Assembly (NCBI GenBank): GCA_011375045.1
Contig: DRNB01000191.1
Span: 1-5,162, forward strand
DNA length: 5,162 bases
Source: Aquifex aeolicus
GTDB lineage: Bacteria; Aquificota; Aquificia; Aquificales; Aquificaceae
Direction of reading: 5' to 3'
Of this stretch, positions 1-5,054 are shown piece after piece (the first letter of the stretch is position 1; each line of letters opens with the position of its first letter). Position numbers and translations under genes: made by a program. The notes beneath the pieces are model-generated. The model saw only the letters and a program-made list of their open reading frames with translations, was not told the origin of the DNA and did no database searches.

Positions 1-483
1 AGGCTCAGCGGGGAGGTCCTGAACAGGCTTGCGGATCTCTTCACCTCGGCGGGAATACCCACAAGACACGAGGAGGACGTTTACCGCTATCTGTGGGACA
101 AGATCATATACAACTGCGCCCTGAACCCCCTCTCCGCACTCCTCGAAGTTCCCTACGGAGCGCTTGCGGAAAACCCCCACACCCGGGAGCTGATGGACAG
201 GATCATCGATGAGGTGTTCGCCGTTATAGAGGCCGGGAACATAAAAAGCTTCTGGAGATCCGCCGCGGAGTTCAGGGAGGCTTTTTACGGAAAGCTCATT
301 CCCCCCACGGCGGCGCACTACGCCTCCATGCTCGCGGATCTGAAGAAAGGCAGGACGGAGATAGACGCCCTCAACGGAGCTGTGTGTGAGCTGGGACGCA
401 GGTTTGGAGTCCCCACCCCCGCTAACGAGTTCGTTACCCTGCTCGTGAAGGCGAGGGAGTTATTCCGGAAGCTCGAAGGCTGA
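1..483 (+). CDS. panE: 2-dehydropantoate 2-reductase (ketopantoate reductase), C-terminal part, 5' truncated by window edge
   Basis: The frame is open from base 1 and ends at TGA 481-483, giving 160 residues, about the C-terminal half of a protein usually near 300 residues. The family reduces 2-dehydropantoate to pantoate with NADPH in the cytoplasm, for pantothenate and coenzyme A synthesis. The NADP-binding Rossmann half lies outside the window. The hinge and catalytic signature WDKIIYNCALNPLSA starts at fragment residue 32; Lys34 and Asn38 correspond by family pattern to the catalytic Lys and substrate-contacting Asn of E. coli PanE (K176, N180). Further on, YASMLADLKKGRTEID (about 108-122) carries the conserved Ser and Glu of the substrate pocket, followed by the usual GVPTPAN element. 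The ATG at 193 is internal (residue 65), not a start. The gene converges on the bactofilin gene and overlaps its end by 24 bases. PanE/ApbA-family paralogues of other substrate specificity cannot be fully excluded from half a protein. Confidence 0.9.
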   Translation, partial: RLSGEVLNRLADLFTSAGIPTRHEEDVYRYLWDKIIYNCALNPLSALLEVPYGALAENPHTRELMDRIIDEVFAVIEAGNIKSFWRSAAEFREAFYGKLIPPTAAHYASMLADLKKGRTEIDALNGAVCELGRRFGVPTPANEFVTLLVKARELFRKLEG

Positions 484-852
484 AGGGGAGGATATGGGAG
501 CCGATCCCATGGTGCAGTGCCCGTTGTAGATGGCACCCTCCTCCACCACGAAGGTTTCCGCCCTGACGTCCCCGTTCAGGGAAGCTCCCTTCTTCAGCTC
601 TATTCTCTTCGCCTCTATATTCCCCGTTACCGTTCCGTGGATGAGGATCTCCGTGCAGTGGATATCTCCCTCTACACTCCCCGATTCACCTATGATCAGC
701 ATCCCCTCGCTCTTTATGTTGCCCTTGACCTTTCCGTCTATGCGGGTTGAGGTAGAGAGGTTGAGGTTGCCTTCGAAGATACAGCCCTCCCCGATCAGCG
801 TGCTGACGTCCGAGGATTCCACCGGCTTGAACTCCTTTTTACCGCCAAACAT
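460..852 (-). CDS. Bactofilin (polymer-forming cytoskeletal protein)
   Basis: This 130-residue protein has the bactofilin (DUF583) pattern: a short polar N-terminus (MFGGKKEFKP), a right-handed beta-helix core from about residue 17 to 113, and a short Ser/Pro-rich tail. The core shows the repeating rungs seen in the family, such as IGEGCIFEGNL, RIDGKVKGNI, IIGESGSVEGDI, LIHGTVTGNIEA and LKKGASLNGDV. Bactofilins form nucleotide-free filaments under the inner membrane and recruit cell-wall enzymes; the short N-terminus with MFxxK character matches the membrane-targeting peptide described in some members. There are three Cys (24, 66, 113). The start ATG is one base after the stop of the M23 peptidase gene, with a Shine-Dalgarno inside that gene's last codons, so translation is probably coupled. 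The last seven codons and the stop overlap the end of convergent panE. Family assignment is strong; a shape-control role is inferred from the neighbouring peptidase. Confidence 0.93.
   Translation of the reverse strand: MFGGKKEFKPVESSDVSTLIGEGCIFEGNLNLSTSTRIDGKVKGNIKSEGMLIIGESGSVEGDIHCTEILIHGTVTGNIEAKRIELKKGASLNGDVRAETFVVEEGAIYNGHCTMGSAPISSPSAFELPE
494..510. repeat. Short hairpin-forming inverted repeat just past the panE stop
   Basis: ATGGGA and TCCCAT form perfect 6-base arms around a 5-base loop, beginning 10 bases after the panE stop and lying inside the bactofilin coding sequence (residues about 115-120). In a panE transcript it could act as a weak terminator or 3' stabiliser, but no T-run follows, so an intrinsic terminator is not supported. 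Confidence 0.3.
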
Positions 853-853
853 G

Positions 854-1690
854 CTACCACCTCACATACATGTATTTCAGAGGGTTCTGCTTTCTGGAGT
901 GCCTCCAGACCTCGTAGTGAACGTGGGGTCCCGTGGACCTGCCCGTCGATCCCACGTAGCCTATGATGTCCCCCGGCTTTACCCACCTGCCAGCCCTCAC
1001 CTTTATCTTTGACAGATGGCTGTAAAGGGTTCTGAAGCCGTAAGCGTGTCTGATGATGACCGTTTTCCCGTATCCAGCCTTCCAGCCCGCGTATATCACC
1101 TTGCCCTCAGCCGTTGCTCTGACGGGTGTTCCCCACGGCGCCTTTATGTCGACTCCGTCGTGGAACTCGTACCTTCCCGTGAAGGGATCCCTCCTGTAAC
1201 CGAACCGGGAGGTTATTCTGCCCCACACCGGAGGTCCGAGGGGTATCCGGGAGAGATACTTGTAAGCCTTTTCAGCTTCATCCTGAAGGAAGCTCACGTA
1301 CTCCACATCGAAGATGTCTATCCTGCTTCTGGCACCGCCGACACCGCTCGGCACCTTCCTTATGCCCTTCTTCCGGAGGAACTTGTCGATGGTGATCAGC
1401 TTGCCCTCCAGCTCCTCCACCTTCTCCCGGAACTGTTCGAGGTAGGAGGTCCTGCGCTTTTCCTTGGCGAGCAGAACGGTCAGCTTCCTCTTCTCCTCCC
1501 TGAGCTTGGACACCTCTGTCTTCAGGGAAAGGTTCTGGTAGAAGGTGGCTACGGCGAAGATCAGCAGACCCGTGAGGGTGGCTGTGCAGCCTATCAGGAA
1601 GAACTTGAGGGTTCTCTTGTTTATTCTGAAGCTCTTTGCCTTCTTCCCCCCGTAACCTACCAGTATAATGTTTATATACTTGTCCCTCAT
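854..1690 (-). CDS. Membrane-anchored M23 family metallopeptidase (LytM/lysostaphin-type murein hydrolase)
   Basis: The 278-residue product has four parts: a basic cytoplasmic tail of about 30 residues, one transmembrane segment at about 31-51, a charged coiled coil at about 54-105 (Lys/Glu/Leu-rich), and a C-terminal M23 domain from about 155 to 270. All zinc and catalytic residues of the family are visible: His177 and Asp181 in HDGVD, His225 in YSHLS, and His256 and His258 in GPHVHYEV. It is therefore expected to be an active zinc endopeptidase cutting peptidoglycan cross-links on the periplasmic side. The layout matches bactofilin-partner peptidases such as LmdC and Helicobacter Csd1, and the bactofilin gene follows by one base. 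Five bases separate it from lepA upstream. The ATG at 1690 is the only reasonable start: an in-frame stop (1706-1708) lies just upstream and the next Met is near the C-terminus. Its Shine-Dalgarno (AGGGG) overlaps the lepA stop and sits unusually close, two bases from ATG. Confidence 0.93.
   Translation of the reverse strand: MRDKYINIILVGYGGKKAKSFRINKRTLKFFLIGCTATLTGLLIFAVATFYQNLSLKTEVSKLREEKRKLTVLLAKEKRRTSYLEQFREKVEELEGKLITIDKFLRKKGIRKVPSGVGGARSRIDIFDVEYVSFLQDEAEKAYKYLSRIPLGPPVWGRITSRFGYRRDPFTGRYEFHDGVDIKAPWGTPVRATAEGKVIYAGWKAGYGKTVIIRHAYGFRTLYSHLSKIKVRAGRWVKPGDIIGYVGSTGRSTGPHVHYEVWRHSRKQNPLKYMYVRW
857..863 (-). promoter_or_regulatory. Shine-Dalgarno of the bactofilin gene, embedded in the end of the M23 gene
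   Basis: On the minus strand GAGGTGG occupies 863-857, with 7 bases between GAGG and the ATG at 852. The same bases encode the final Arg-Trp (AGG TGG) of the upstream peptidase, whose TAG stop follows directly. This supports the ATG at 852 as the true start and suggests that ribosomes ending the peptidase re-initiate on the bactofilin. Confidence 0.7.
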
Positions 1691-1695
1691 CGCCC

Positions 1696-3498
1696 CTATT
1701 CTACACTAAGAACGCTCAGAAATGCCTCCTGCGGCAGGGAGACGTTCCCAAAGCGCTTCATCCTCTTCTTGCCCTCCTTCTGCTTTTCGAGGAGCTTCTT
1801 CTTCCGGGTAACGTCTCCCCCGTAGCACTTGGCGGTAACGTTCGCCCTCAGGGGTTTTATCCGCTCGGAGGCTATCACCTTACCCCCTATGGCAGCCTGT
1901 ATGTGGATTTCGAAGAGCTGTCTCGGGATTGTCTCCCTGAGCTTTTCCACGATGAGGCGCGCCCTTCTGTAAGCTTTATCCCTGTGAACAACGAAGGAGA
2001 GAGCGTCGACAGGCTTCTTGTTTATGAGGATGTGGAGCTTGACCAGATCGGAGGCTCTGTAACCGGACAGCTCGTAGTCGTAGGAGGCGTATCCCCGGGA
2101 GAGGGTCTTTATCCTGTCGTGGAAGTCGAGGATGACCTCCGAGAGAGGCATCTCGTATTCGAGGAGGACGGTGTTCTCGTCCAGATAGGTGAACCTCTTC
2201 TGCTCTCCCCTCTTCTCCTGACAGAGCTGGATGATGCCCCCCACGTAGTCTCTGGGGGTTATGACGGTTACCAGAACGTAGGGTTCCTCCACCTCCTCCA
2301 CAAGACCGGGGTTGTCGGGGAACTCCGAAGGGTTCCTGACCTCCAAAACCTCACCCGTGTGCTTTCTCCTCACCCTGTATATAACATTCGGAGCAGTGTT
2401 AATAATTTTTACACCGAACTCCCTCTCGAGACGCTCCTGAACTATCTCCATGTGGAGCAGTCCGAGGAAGCCGACCCTGAAACCCATCCCCAGAGCCGGC
2501 GAGCTCTCCGGCTCATAGACGACGGCGGAGTCGTTTATGGCGTACTTTTCGAGAGCTTCCCTCAGCTCCTCGAAGGTGGTCTCCTCCGTGGGGTATATAC
2601 CCGCAAAGACCATGGGTTTCGCCGGCCTGAAGCCGGGGACTGCTTCCTTTGCGGGGTTGGTTGCGGAGGTTATCGTATCCCCGATCCTCACGTCCCTCAC
2701 GTCCTTTATGGAGGCTGAGATGTAGCCCACGTCCCCAGCCGAGAGCCTGTCGAGCCGGGTCATCTCCGGGGTCTGAGCGCCGACCTCCGTTACCTCGAAC
2801 TCCCTGCCGGTGGAGAAGAGCCTTATCCTGTCGCCCGGTTTCACCTCTCCGTCGAAGAGCCTCACAAAGGCAACGGCACCCCTGTAGGGGTCGTAGTAGG
2901 AGTCGAAGATGAGAGCCTTGAGGGGTCCGTCCGGGTTCCCCTGAGGGGGAGGGATCCGCTCCACTATGGCTTCGAGGATCTCCCTCACGCCCACCCCCTC
3001 CTTCGCGGAGGCGAGGATCACCTCCTCCTCCGGCAGTCCCAGAACCTCCTCGATCTGTCTGATCACCCTCTCGGGTTCCGCGGCAGGCAGGTCTATCTTG
3101 TTGATCACGGGGATTATGACCAGATCCTGCTCGACCGCCTTCCAGAAGTTGGCGACGGTCTGCGCCTCTATGCCCTGGGTTGCGTCCACTAAGAGGAGAG
3201 CACCCTCACAGGCGGCGAGAGCCCGGGACACCTCGTAGGAGAAGTCCACGTGCCCGGGGGTGTCTATCAGGTGGAGCCTGTAGGTTTTCCCGTCCTGAGC
3301 CCTGTAGAGCATGCGAACCGCCTGCATCTTTATGGTTATGCCCCGCTCGCGCTCTATGTCGAGGGTGTCGAGGAGCTGTTCCCTCCTCTCCCTCTCCGTT
3401 ACAGCTCCGGTGAACTCCAGAAGGCGATCCGCGAGGGTCGATTTACCGTGATCTACGTGAGCTATTATGGAGAAGTTTCTGATCAGCTCCAAGCCCAT
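1696..3498 (-). CDS. lepA: Translation elongation factor 4 (LepA, back-translocating GTPase)
   Basis: This 600-residue protein is full length for LepA (E. coli 599). The GTPase motifs are intact: P-loop AHVDHGKS at 13-20, switch I RGIT at 52-55, DTPGH at 79-83 with the catalytic His83, NKID at 133-136 and SAK at 164-166. Domain II, the EF-G-like domains III and V, and the LepA-specific C-terminal domain follow. That last domain contains RANVTAKCYGGDVTRKKK (551-568) and the basic EKQKEGKKRMK stretch expected to reach the peptidyl-transferase region. LepA binds ribosomes, and models give it a role in back-translocation or in 30S assembly and initiation under stress. The start ATG puts RNFSIIAHVDHGKS near the N-terminus as in homologues; a GAGAGG about 12 bases upstream is a weakly spaced Shine-Dalgarno. 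It heads a tight run with the M23 peptidase and bactofilin. The sequence closely resembles Aquificota LepA as I recall it. Confidence 0.98.
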   Translation of the reverse strand: MGLELIRNFSIIAHVDHGKSTLADRLLEFTGAVTERERREQLLDTLDIERERGITIKMQAVRMLYRAQDGKTYRLHLIDTPGHVDFSYEVSRALAACEGALLLVDATQGIEAQTVANFWKAVEQDLVIIPVINKIDLPAAEPERVIRQIEEVLGLPEEEVILASAKEGVGVREILEAIVERIPPPQGNPDGPLKALIFDSYYDPYRGAVAFVRLFDGEVKPGDRIRLFSTGREFEVTEVGAQTPEMTRLDRLSAGDVGYISASIKDVRDVRIGDTITSATNPAKEAVPGFRPAKPMVFAGIYPTEETTFEELREALEKYAINDSAVVYEPESSPALGMGFRVGFLGLLHMEIVQERLEREFGVKIINTAPNVIYRVRRKHTGEVLEVRNPSEFPDNPGLVEEVEEPYVLVTVITPRDYVGGIIQLCQEKRGEQKRFTYLDENTVLLEYEMPLSEVILDFHDRIKTLSRGYASYDYELSGYRASDLVKLHILINKKPVDALSFVVHRDKAYRRARLIVEKLRETIPRQLFEIHIQAAIGGKVIASERIKPLRANVTAKCYGGDVTRKKKLLEKQKEGKKRMKRFGNVSLPQEAFLSVLSVE

Positions 3499-3543
3499 TA
3501 AAAATGTGAACCTCTCTTTAGGGGGATCGTTGCTCCGAAGATA

Positions 3544-3572
3544 ATTTTAGTTCTTCAGTCTGAAGGATGCAA
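3544..3572 (-). promoter_or_regulatory. Possible sigma-70-type promoter for lepA-M23-bactofilin
   Basis: Reading the minus strand, TTGCAT (3572-3567) and TAAAAT (3549-3544) are separated by exactly 17 bases, about 45 bases upstream of the lepA ATG. The -10 matches the consensus at five of six positions, the -35 at only three. The -35 half lies within the end of pabB. The 56-base gap between pabB and lepA (3499-3554) is AT-rich compared with its surroundings, which fits a promoter, but read-through from pabB is equally possible. Confidence 0.4.
3553..3565. repeat. 13-base inverted repeat between the putative -35 and -10 of lepA, over the pabB stop
   Basis: CTTCAGTCTGAAG has perfect 6-base arms around a single central base. 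It includes the pabB stop codon (3555-3557) and falls wholly inside the 17-base spacer of the proposed lepA promoter. It could be an operator half-pair; the single-base centre makes an RNA hairpin unlikely, and no T-run follows. Chance occurrence is possible. Confidence 0.4.
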
Positions 3573-4592
3573 CCTGTCCCCGTAGAAAGCCCTGACCTTG
3601 AGCAGAAGCTCCTCCGTCTCCCTGAGGGGATCCGAATCCCAGACTATACCGCATCCGGCGAAGTAGGTGAGCTGCTTTCCACCGCCGTAGGCGGTCCTTA
3701 TGAGAACGCTGAGGGTAAAGTCTCCGTTTTCCTTCACAAAGCCCGCCGCTCCGCAGTAGTAGCCCCGGGGGTGGGGTTCGAGCTCCTCTATGATCTCCAC
3801 AGCCCTCCTCTTGGGAGCGCCGGTTACCGAAGCCGGGGGGAAGGTGTGTCTGAGTATGTGGGGAAGGTTCCCCTCCGTCTCCCCCTCGACGATGGAGAGC
3901 ATCTGACAGAGGGTTCTGTAACGCTCCACCCTGAACAGCTCCCGGACACGGACGCTTCCTGCCCTCGCCACCCTCCCTATGTCGTTCCTCATCATGTCCG
4001 TGATCATCAGGTTTTCCGCCCGCTCCTTCTCGCTGGAGAGGATAGCCTCCGGATCTCTGCCGGTTCCCTTTATGGGTCTGCTCTCCAGCCTGCTTCCCTC
4101 CTTCTTCAGGAACAGCTCCATGGATCCCGACATGAGGAAGAAGTCCCCCGCGTCCAGAAAGAAGGCGAAGGGAACAGGCTGACGGGAGAAGAAGCGCAGG
4201 AACACATCGAGGGGATCCCCCCTGAAGGAGAAGAGGAAACCGCTGGTGAGGTTTATCTGGTAAACGTCCCCCCTCTCTATGTAGTCCTTCACCCGCCCTA
4301 TCCTCTCCCTGAACTCCTCTCCTCTGAGGGTTGCCCCCTCAGGCTTCAGGAAGGCGCCGGCGGGGGTCCGGCTCAGCTCCCTTACTCCGCCGGTTCTGAG
4401 GAACAGGAGGGAGGGGTAGGCGCTCCTCTTGATGGGAACGCCCAGAAGCTCCTCCGTGAGATCGTAGGACACGACAAGGAAGCCCCTCTGAAGGGGTATA
4501 TCCTCCGGCCGGCTGAGGGGTAGCAGATCCCTCACCTCGACCTCCAAGAGACCCTTCCCCCCGAACCACTCTCCGGACACCACCAGCCTCAT
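3555..4592 (-). CDS. pabB: Aminodeoxychorismate synthase component I (chorismate-binding enzyme)
   Basis: The 345-residue protein has the chorismate-utilising fold with all core motifs: PIKGT at 173-177, ENLMITDMMRNDIGRV at 194-209, SVTGAPK at 255-261, RGYYCGAAGF at 276-285 and GCGIVWDSDPLRETEE at 313-328. Lys175 of PIKGT is the nucleophile typical of PabB; anthranilate synthase TrpE usually has PIAGT, so the enzyme should convert chorismate to 4-amino-4-deoxychorismate for p-aminobenzoate and folate. It is about 100 residues shorter than E. coli PabB, the loss being in the N-terminal half, and it ends right after the catalytic domain, so there is no fused PabC lyase. Neither a glutamine amidotransferase (PabA) nor PabC is adjacent. 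The ATG at 4592 gives an N-terminus of plausible length, but its Shine-Dalgarno (AGGG, two bases from the ATG) is poor. A palindrome sits five bases upstream of the start. A cytoplasmic location is expected. Confidence 0.93.
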   Translation of the reverse strand: MRLVVSGEWFGGKGLLEVEVRDLLPLSRPEDIPLQRGFLVVSYDLTEELLGVPIKRSAYPSLLFLRTGGVRELSRTPAGAFLKPEGATLRGEEFRERIGRVKDYIERGDVYQINLTSGFLFSFRGDPLDVFLRFFSRQPVPFAFFLDAGDFFLMSGSMELFLKKEGSRLESRPIKGTGRDPEAILSSEKERAENLMITDMMRNDIGRVARAGSVRVRELFRVERYRTLCQMLSIVEGETEGNLPHILRHTFPPASVTGAPKRRAVEIIEELEPHPRGYYCGAAGFVKENGDFTLSVLIRTAYGGGKQLTYFAGCGIVWDSDPLRETEELLLKVRAFYGDRLHPSD

Positions 4593-4597
4593 ATCCC

Positions 4598-4609
4598 TGT
4601 AAATTTACA
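4598..4609. promoter_or_regulatory. Perfect 12-base palindrome, candidate operator near pabB start
   Basis: TGTAAATTTACA is a perfect even palindrome five bases upstream of the pabB ATG, in the divergent gap. A bound dimeric regulator would cover the pabB leader and a possible -10 (TAAATT on the minus strand). The TGTAAA half-site style is common for bacterial dimeric repressors, but I cannot name the regulator. Confidence refers to a regulatory role; the palindrome itself is certain. Confidence 0.5.
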
Positions 4610-4632
4610 CTTCAGAACGCCTCGAAGACTCT

Positions 4633-4645
4633 GTTAAACTTTAAC
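4633..4645. promoter_or_regulatory. Perfect 13-base inverted repeat, candidate operator near cupin start
   Basis: GTTAAACTTTAAC has 6-base arms around one central C and ends two bases before the cupin Shine-Dalgarno. It contains the best -10 candidate for the cupin (TAAACT, 4635-4640), so a protein bound here would block that promoter. Its half-site (TGTTAAA) resembles, with one inserted T, the TGTAAA half-site of the palindrome 23 bases to the left; both are preceded by CT. Confidence 0.45.
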
Positions 4646-4647
4646 CG

Positions 4648-4656
4648 AAGGAGGTG
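4648..4656 (+). promoter_or_regulatory. Strong Shine-Dalgarno that sets the TTG start of the cupin gene
   Basis: AAGGAGGTG is a near-perfect anti-16S match. GGAGG ends six bases before the TTG at 4661, the ideal distance. The GTG at 4654 is in another frame and overlaps the site itself, and the first in-frame ATG (4673) would be 18 bases away, so TTG 4661 is preferred. Confidence 0.8.
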
Positions 4657-4660
4657 CACC

Positions 4661-5026
4661 TTGAAGCTCGTTATGCCCGAGGGATCGGAGGATCTGGAGA
4701 AGCTTATCTCATCAGGACTGGACTCCCGGAAGGGGATCGAGGTCCGGAAGCTCTGGGAGACCCCCTCCATGACCCAGCTCCTCGTTTTTGTGAGGACCTC
4801 GGAGGAACCCCACTATCACAGGGACCACGACCTCACCTTTACAGTGCTCAGGGGTGAAGGGGAGCTTTACCTGAACGGCGTGAGGGAGAAGCTCAGGAGG
4901 GGGGACGTGGCTCTTGTGCCGAGGGGAAAGGTTCACTTCTACCGCAACCTCGGGGACGTGTCCGTCCTCCTCGCCACCTTCAGCCCCGCTTACGACGGCA
5001 GGGACAGCGTGCGGGTGGAGTTATAA
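4661..5026 (+). CDS. Small single-domain cupin protein, substrate unknown
   Basis: The TTG start follows an ideal Shine-Dalgarno, and 121 residues end at TAA 5024-5026. The protein is one cupin (double-stranded beta-helix) domain, about residues 36-108, with no signal peptide or membrane segment, so it is probably cytoplasmic. Cupin motif 1 appears as PHYHRDHDLTFTVLRGEGEL (50-69) with His51 and His53, and motif 2 as GDVALVPRGKVHFYRN (81-96) with His92. These would give the usual metal site. The acidic ligand position, normally Glu, seems to be filled by Asp57 or His56 (HxHxxHD). Cupins include isomerases, dioxygenases and small-molecule sensors, and nothing here decides between them. The gene is divergent from pabB and 28 bases upstream of dapL on the same strand, so it may be co-transcribed with dapL. 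The fold is secure; the role is not known. Confidence 0.88.
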   Translation: MKLVMPEGSEDLEKLISSGLDSRKGIEVRKLWETPSMTQLLVFVRTSEEPHYHRDHDLTFTVLRGEGELYLNGVREKLRRGDVALVPRGKVHFYRNLGDVSVLLATFSPAYDGRDSVRVEL

Positions 5027-5027
5027 T
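5022..5027 (+). promoter_or_regulatory. Possible -10 element for dapL overlapping the cupin stop
   Basis: A perfect TATAAT spans the cupin TAA stop, 27 bases before the dapL ATG. The best upstream partner is GGGACA (5001-5006; four of six matches to TTGACA), but the spacing is only 15 bases, so it may be chance created by a Leu-stop (TTA TAA) ending. Confidence 0.3.
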
Positions 5028-5054
5028 ACTTCGATCCCCTGAAGGAGGTTTCCG

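Larger units (their letters stand above)
4593..4660. promoter_or_regulatory. Divergent control region between pabB (-) and the cupin gene (+)
   Basis: Only 68 bases separate the two divergent starts, so promoters in both directions must fit here, and they are AT-richer than the flanking genes. I see no clean -35/-10 pair. For the cupin, TTCAGA (4611-4616) and TAAACT (4635-4640), 18 bases apart, match the consensus at four of six positions each. For pabB, TAAATT on the minus strand (4607-4602) could be a -10 but lacks a good -35. Two perfect inverted repeats in this gap are listed separately. Confidence 0.5.

Noticed and set aside
530..1012. Plus-strand open frames opposite the bactofilin gene
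   Set aside because: They have low-complexity Pro/Ser/Leu content and run across the bactofilin-peptidase junction; the minus-strand genes have clear family motifs and ribosome sites.
1182..1191. Palindrome AGGGATCCCT
   Set aside because: It is inside M23 coding sequence, encodes conserved-looking residues and is readily expected by chance in GC-rich DNA.
1016..1825. Long plus-strand open frame opposite the M23 peptidase and lepA end
   Set aside because: It mirrors confident genes on the other strand, its translation has no recognisable domain, and it crosses two real gene ends. Codon bias in GC-rich genes opens the antisense frame.
2620..2640. GCCGGCCTGAAGCCGGGG hairpin-like stretch
   Set aside because: It lies within lepA coding sequence, far from any gene end, and has no T-run; codon use explains it.
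1903..2718. 271-codon plus-strand open frame inside lepA
   Set aside because: It is antisense to a highly conserved GTPase gene and shows no domain, so it is a coding shadow.
3567..4523. 318-codon plus-strand open frame opposite pabB
   Set aside because: PabB carries all its catalytic motifs on the minus strand; the antisense product is Pro/Gly/Glu-rich without family features and has no good ribosome site.
4654..4857. Alternative GTG-initiated frame at the cupin start
   Set aside because: The GTG lies inside the Shine-Dalgarno and the frame is different; only the 4661 frame encodes the cupin motifs.
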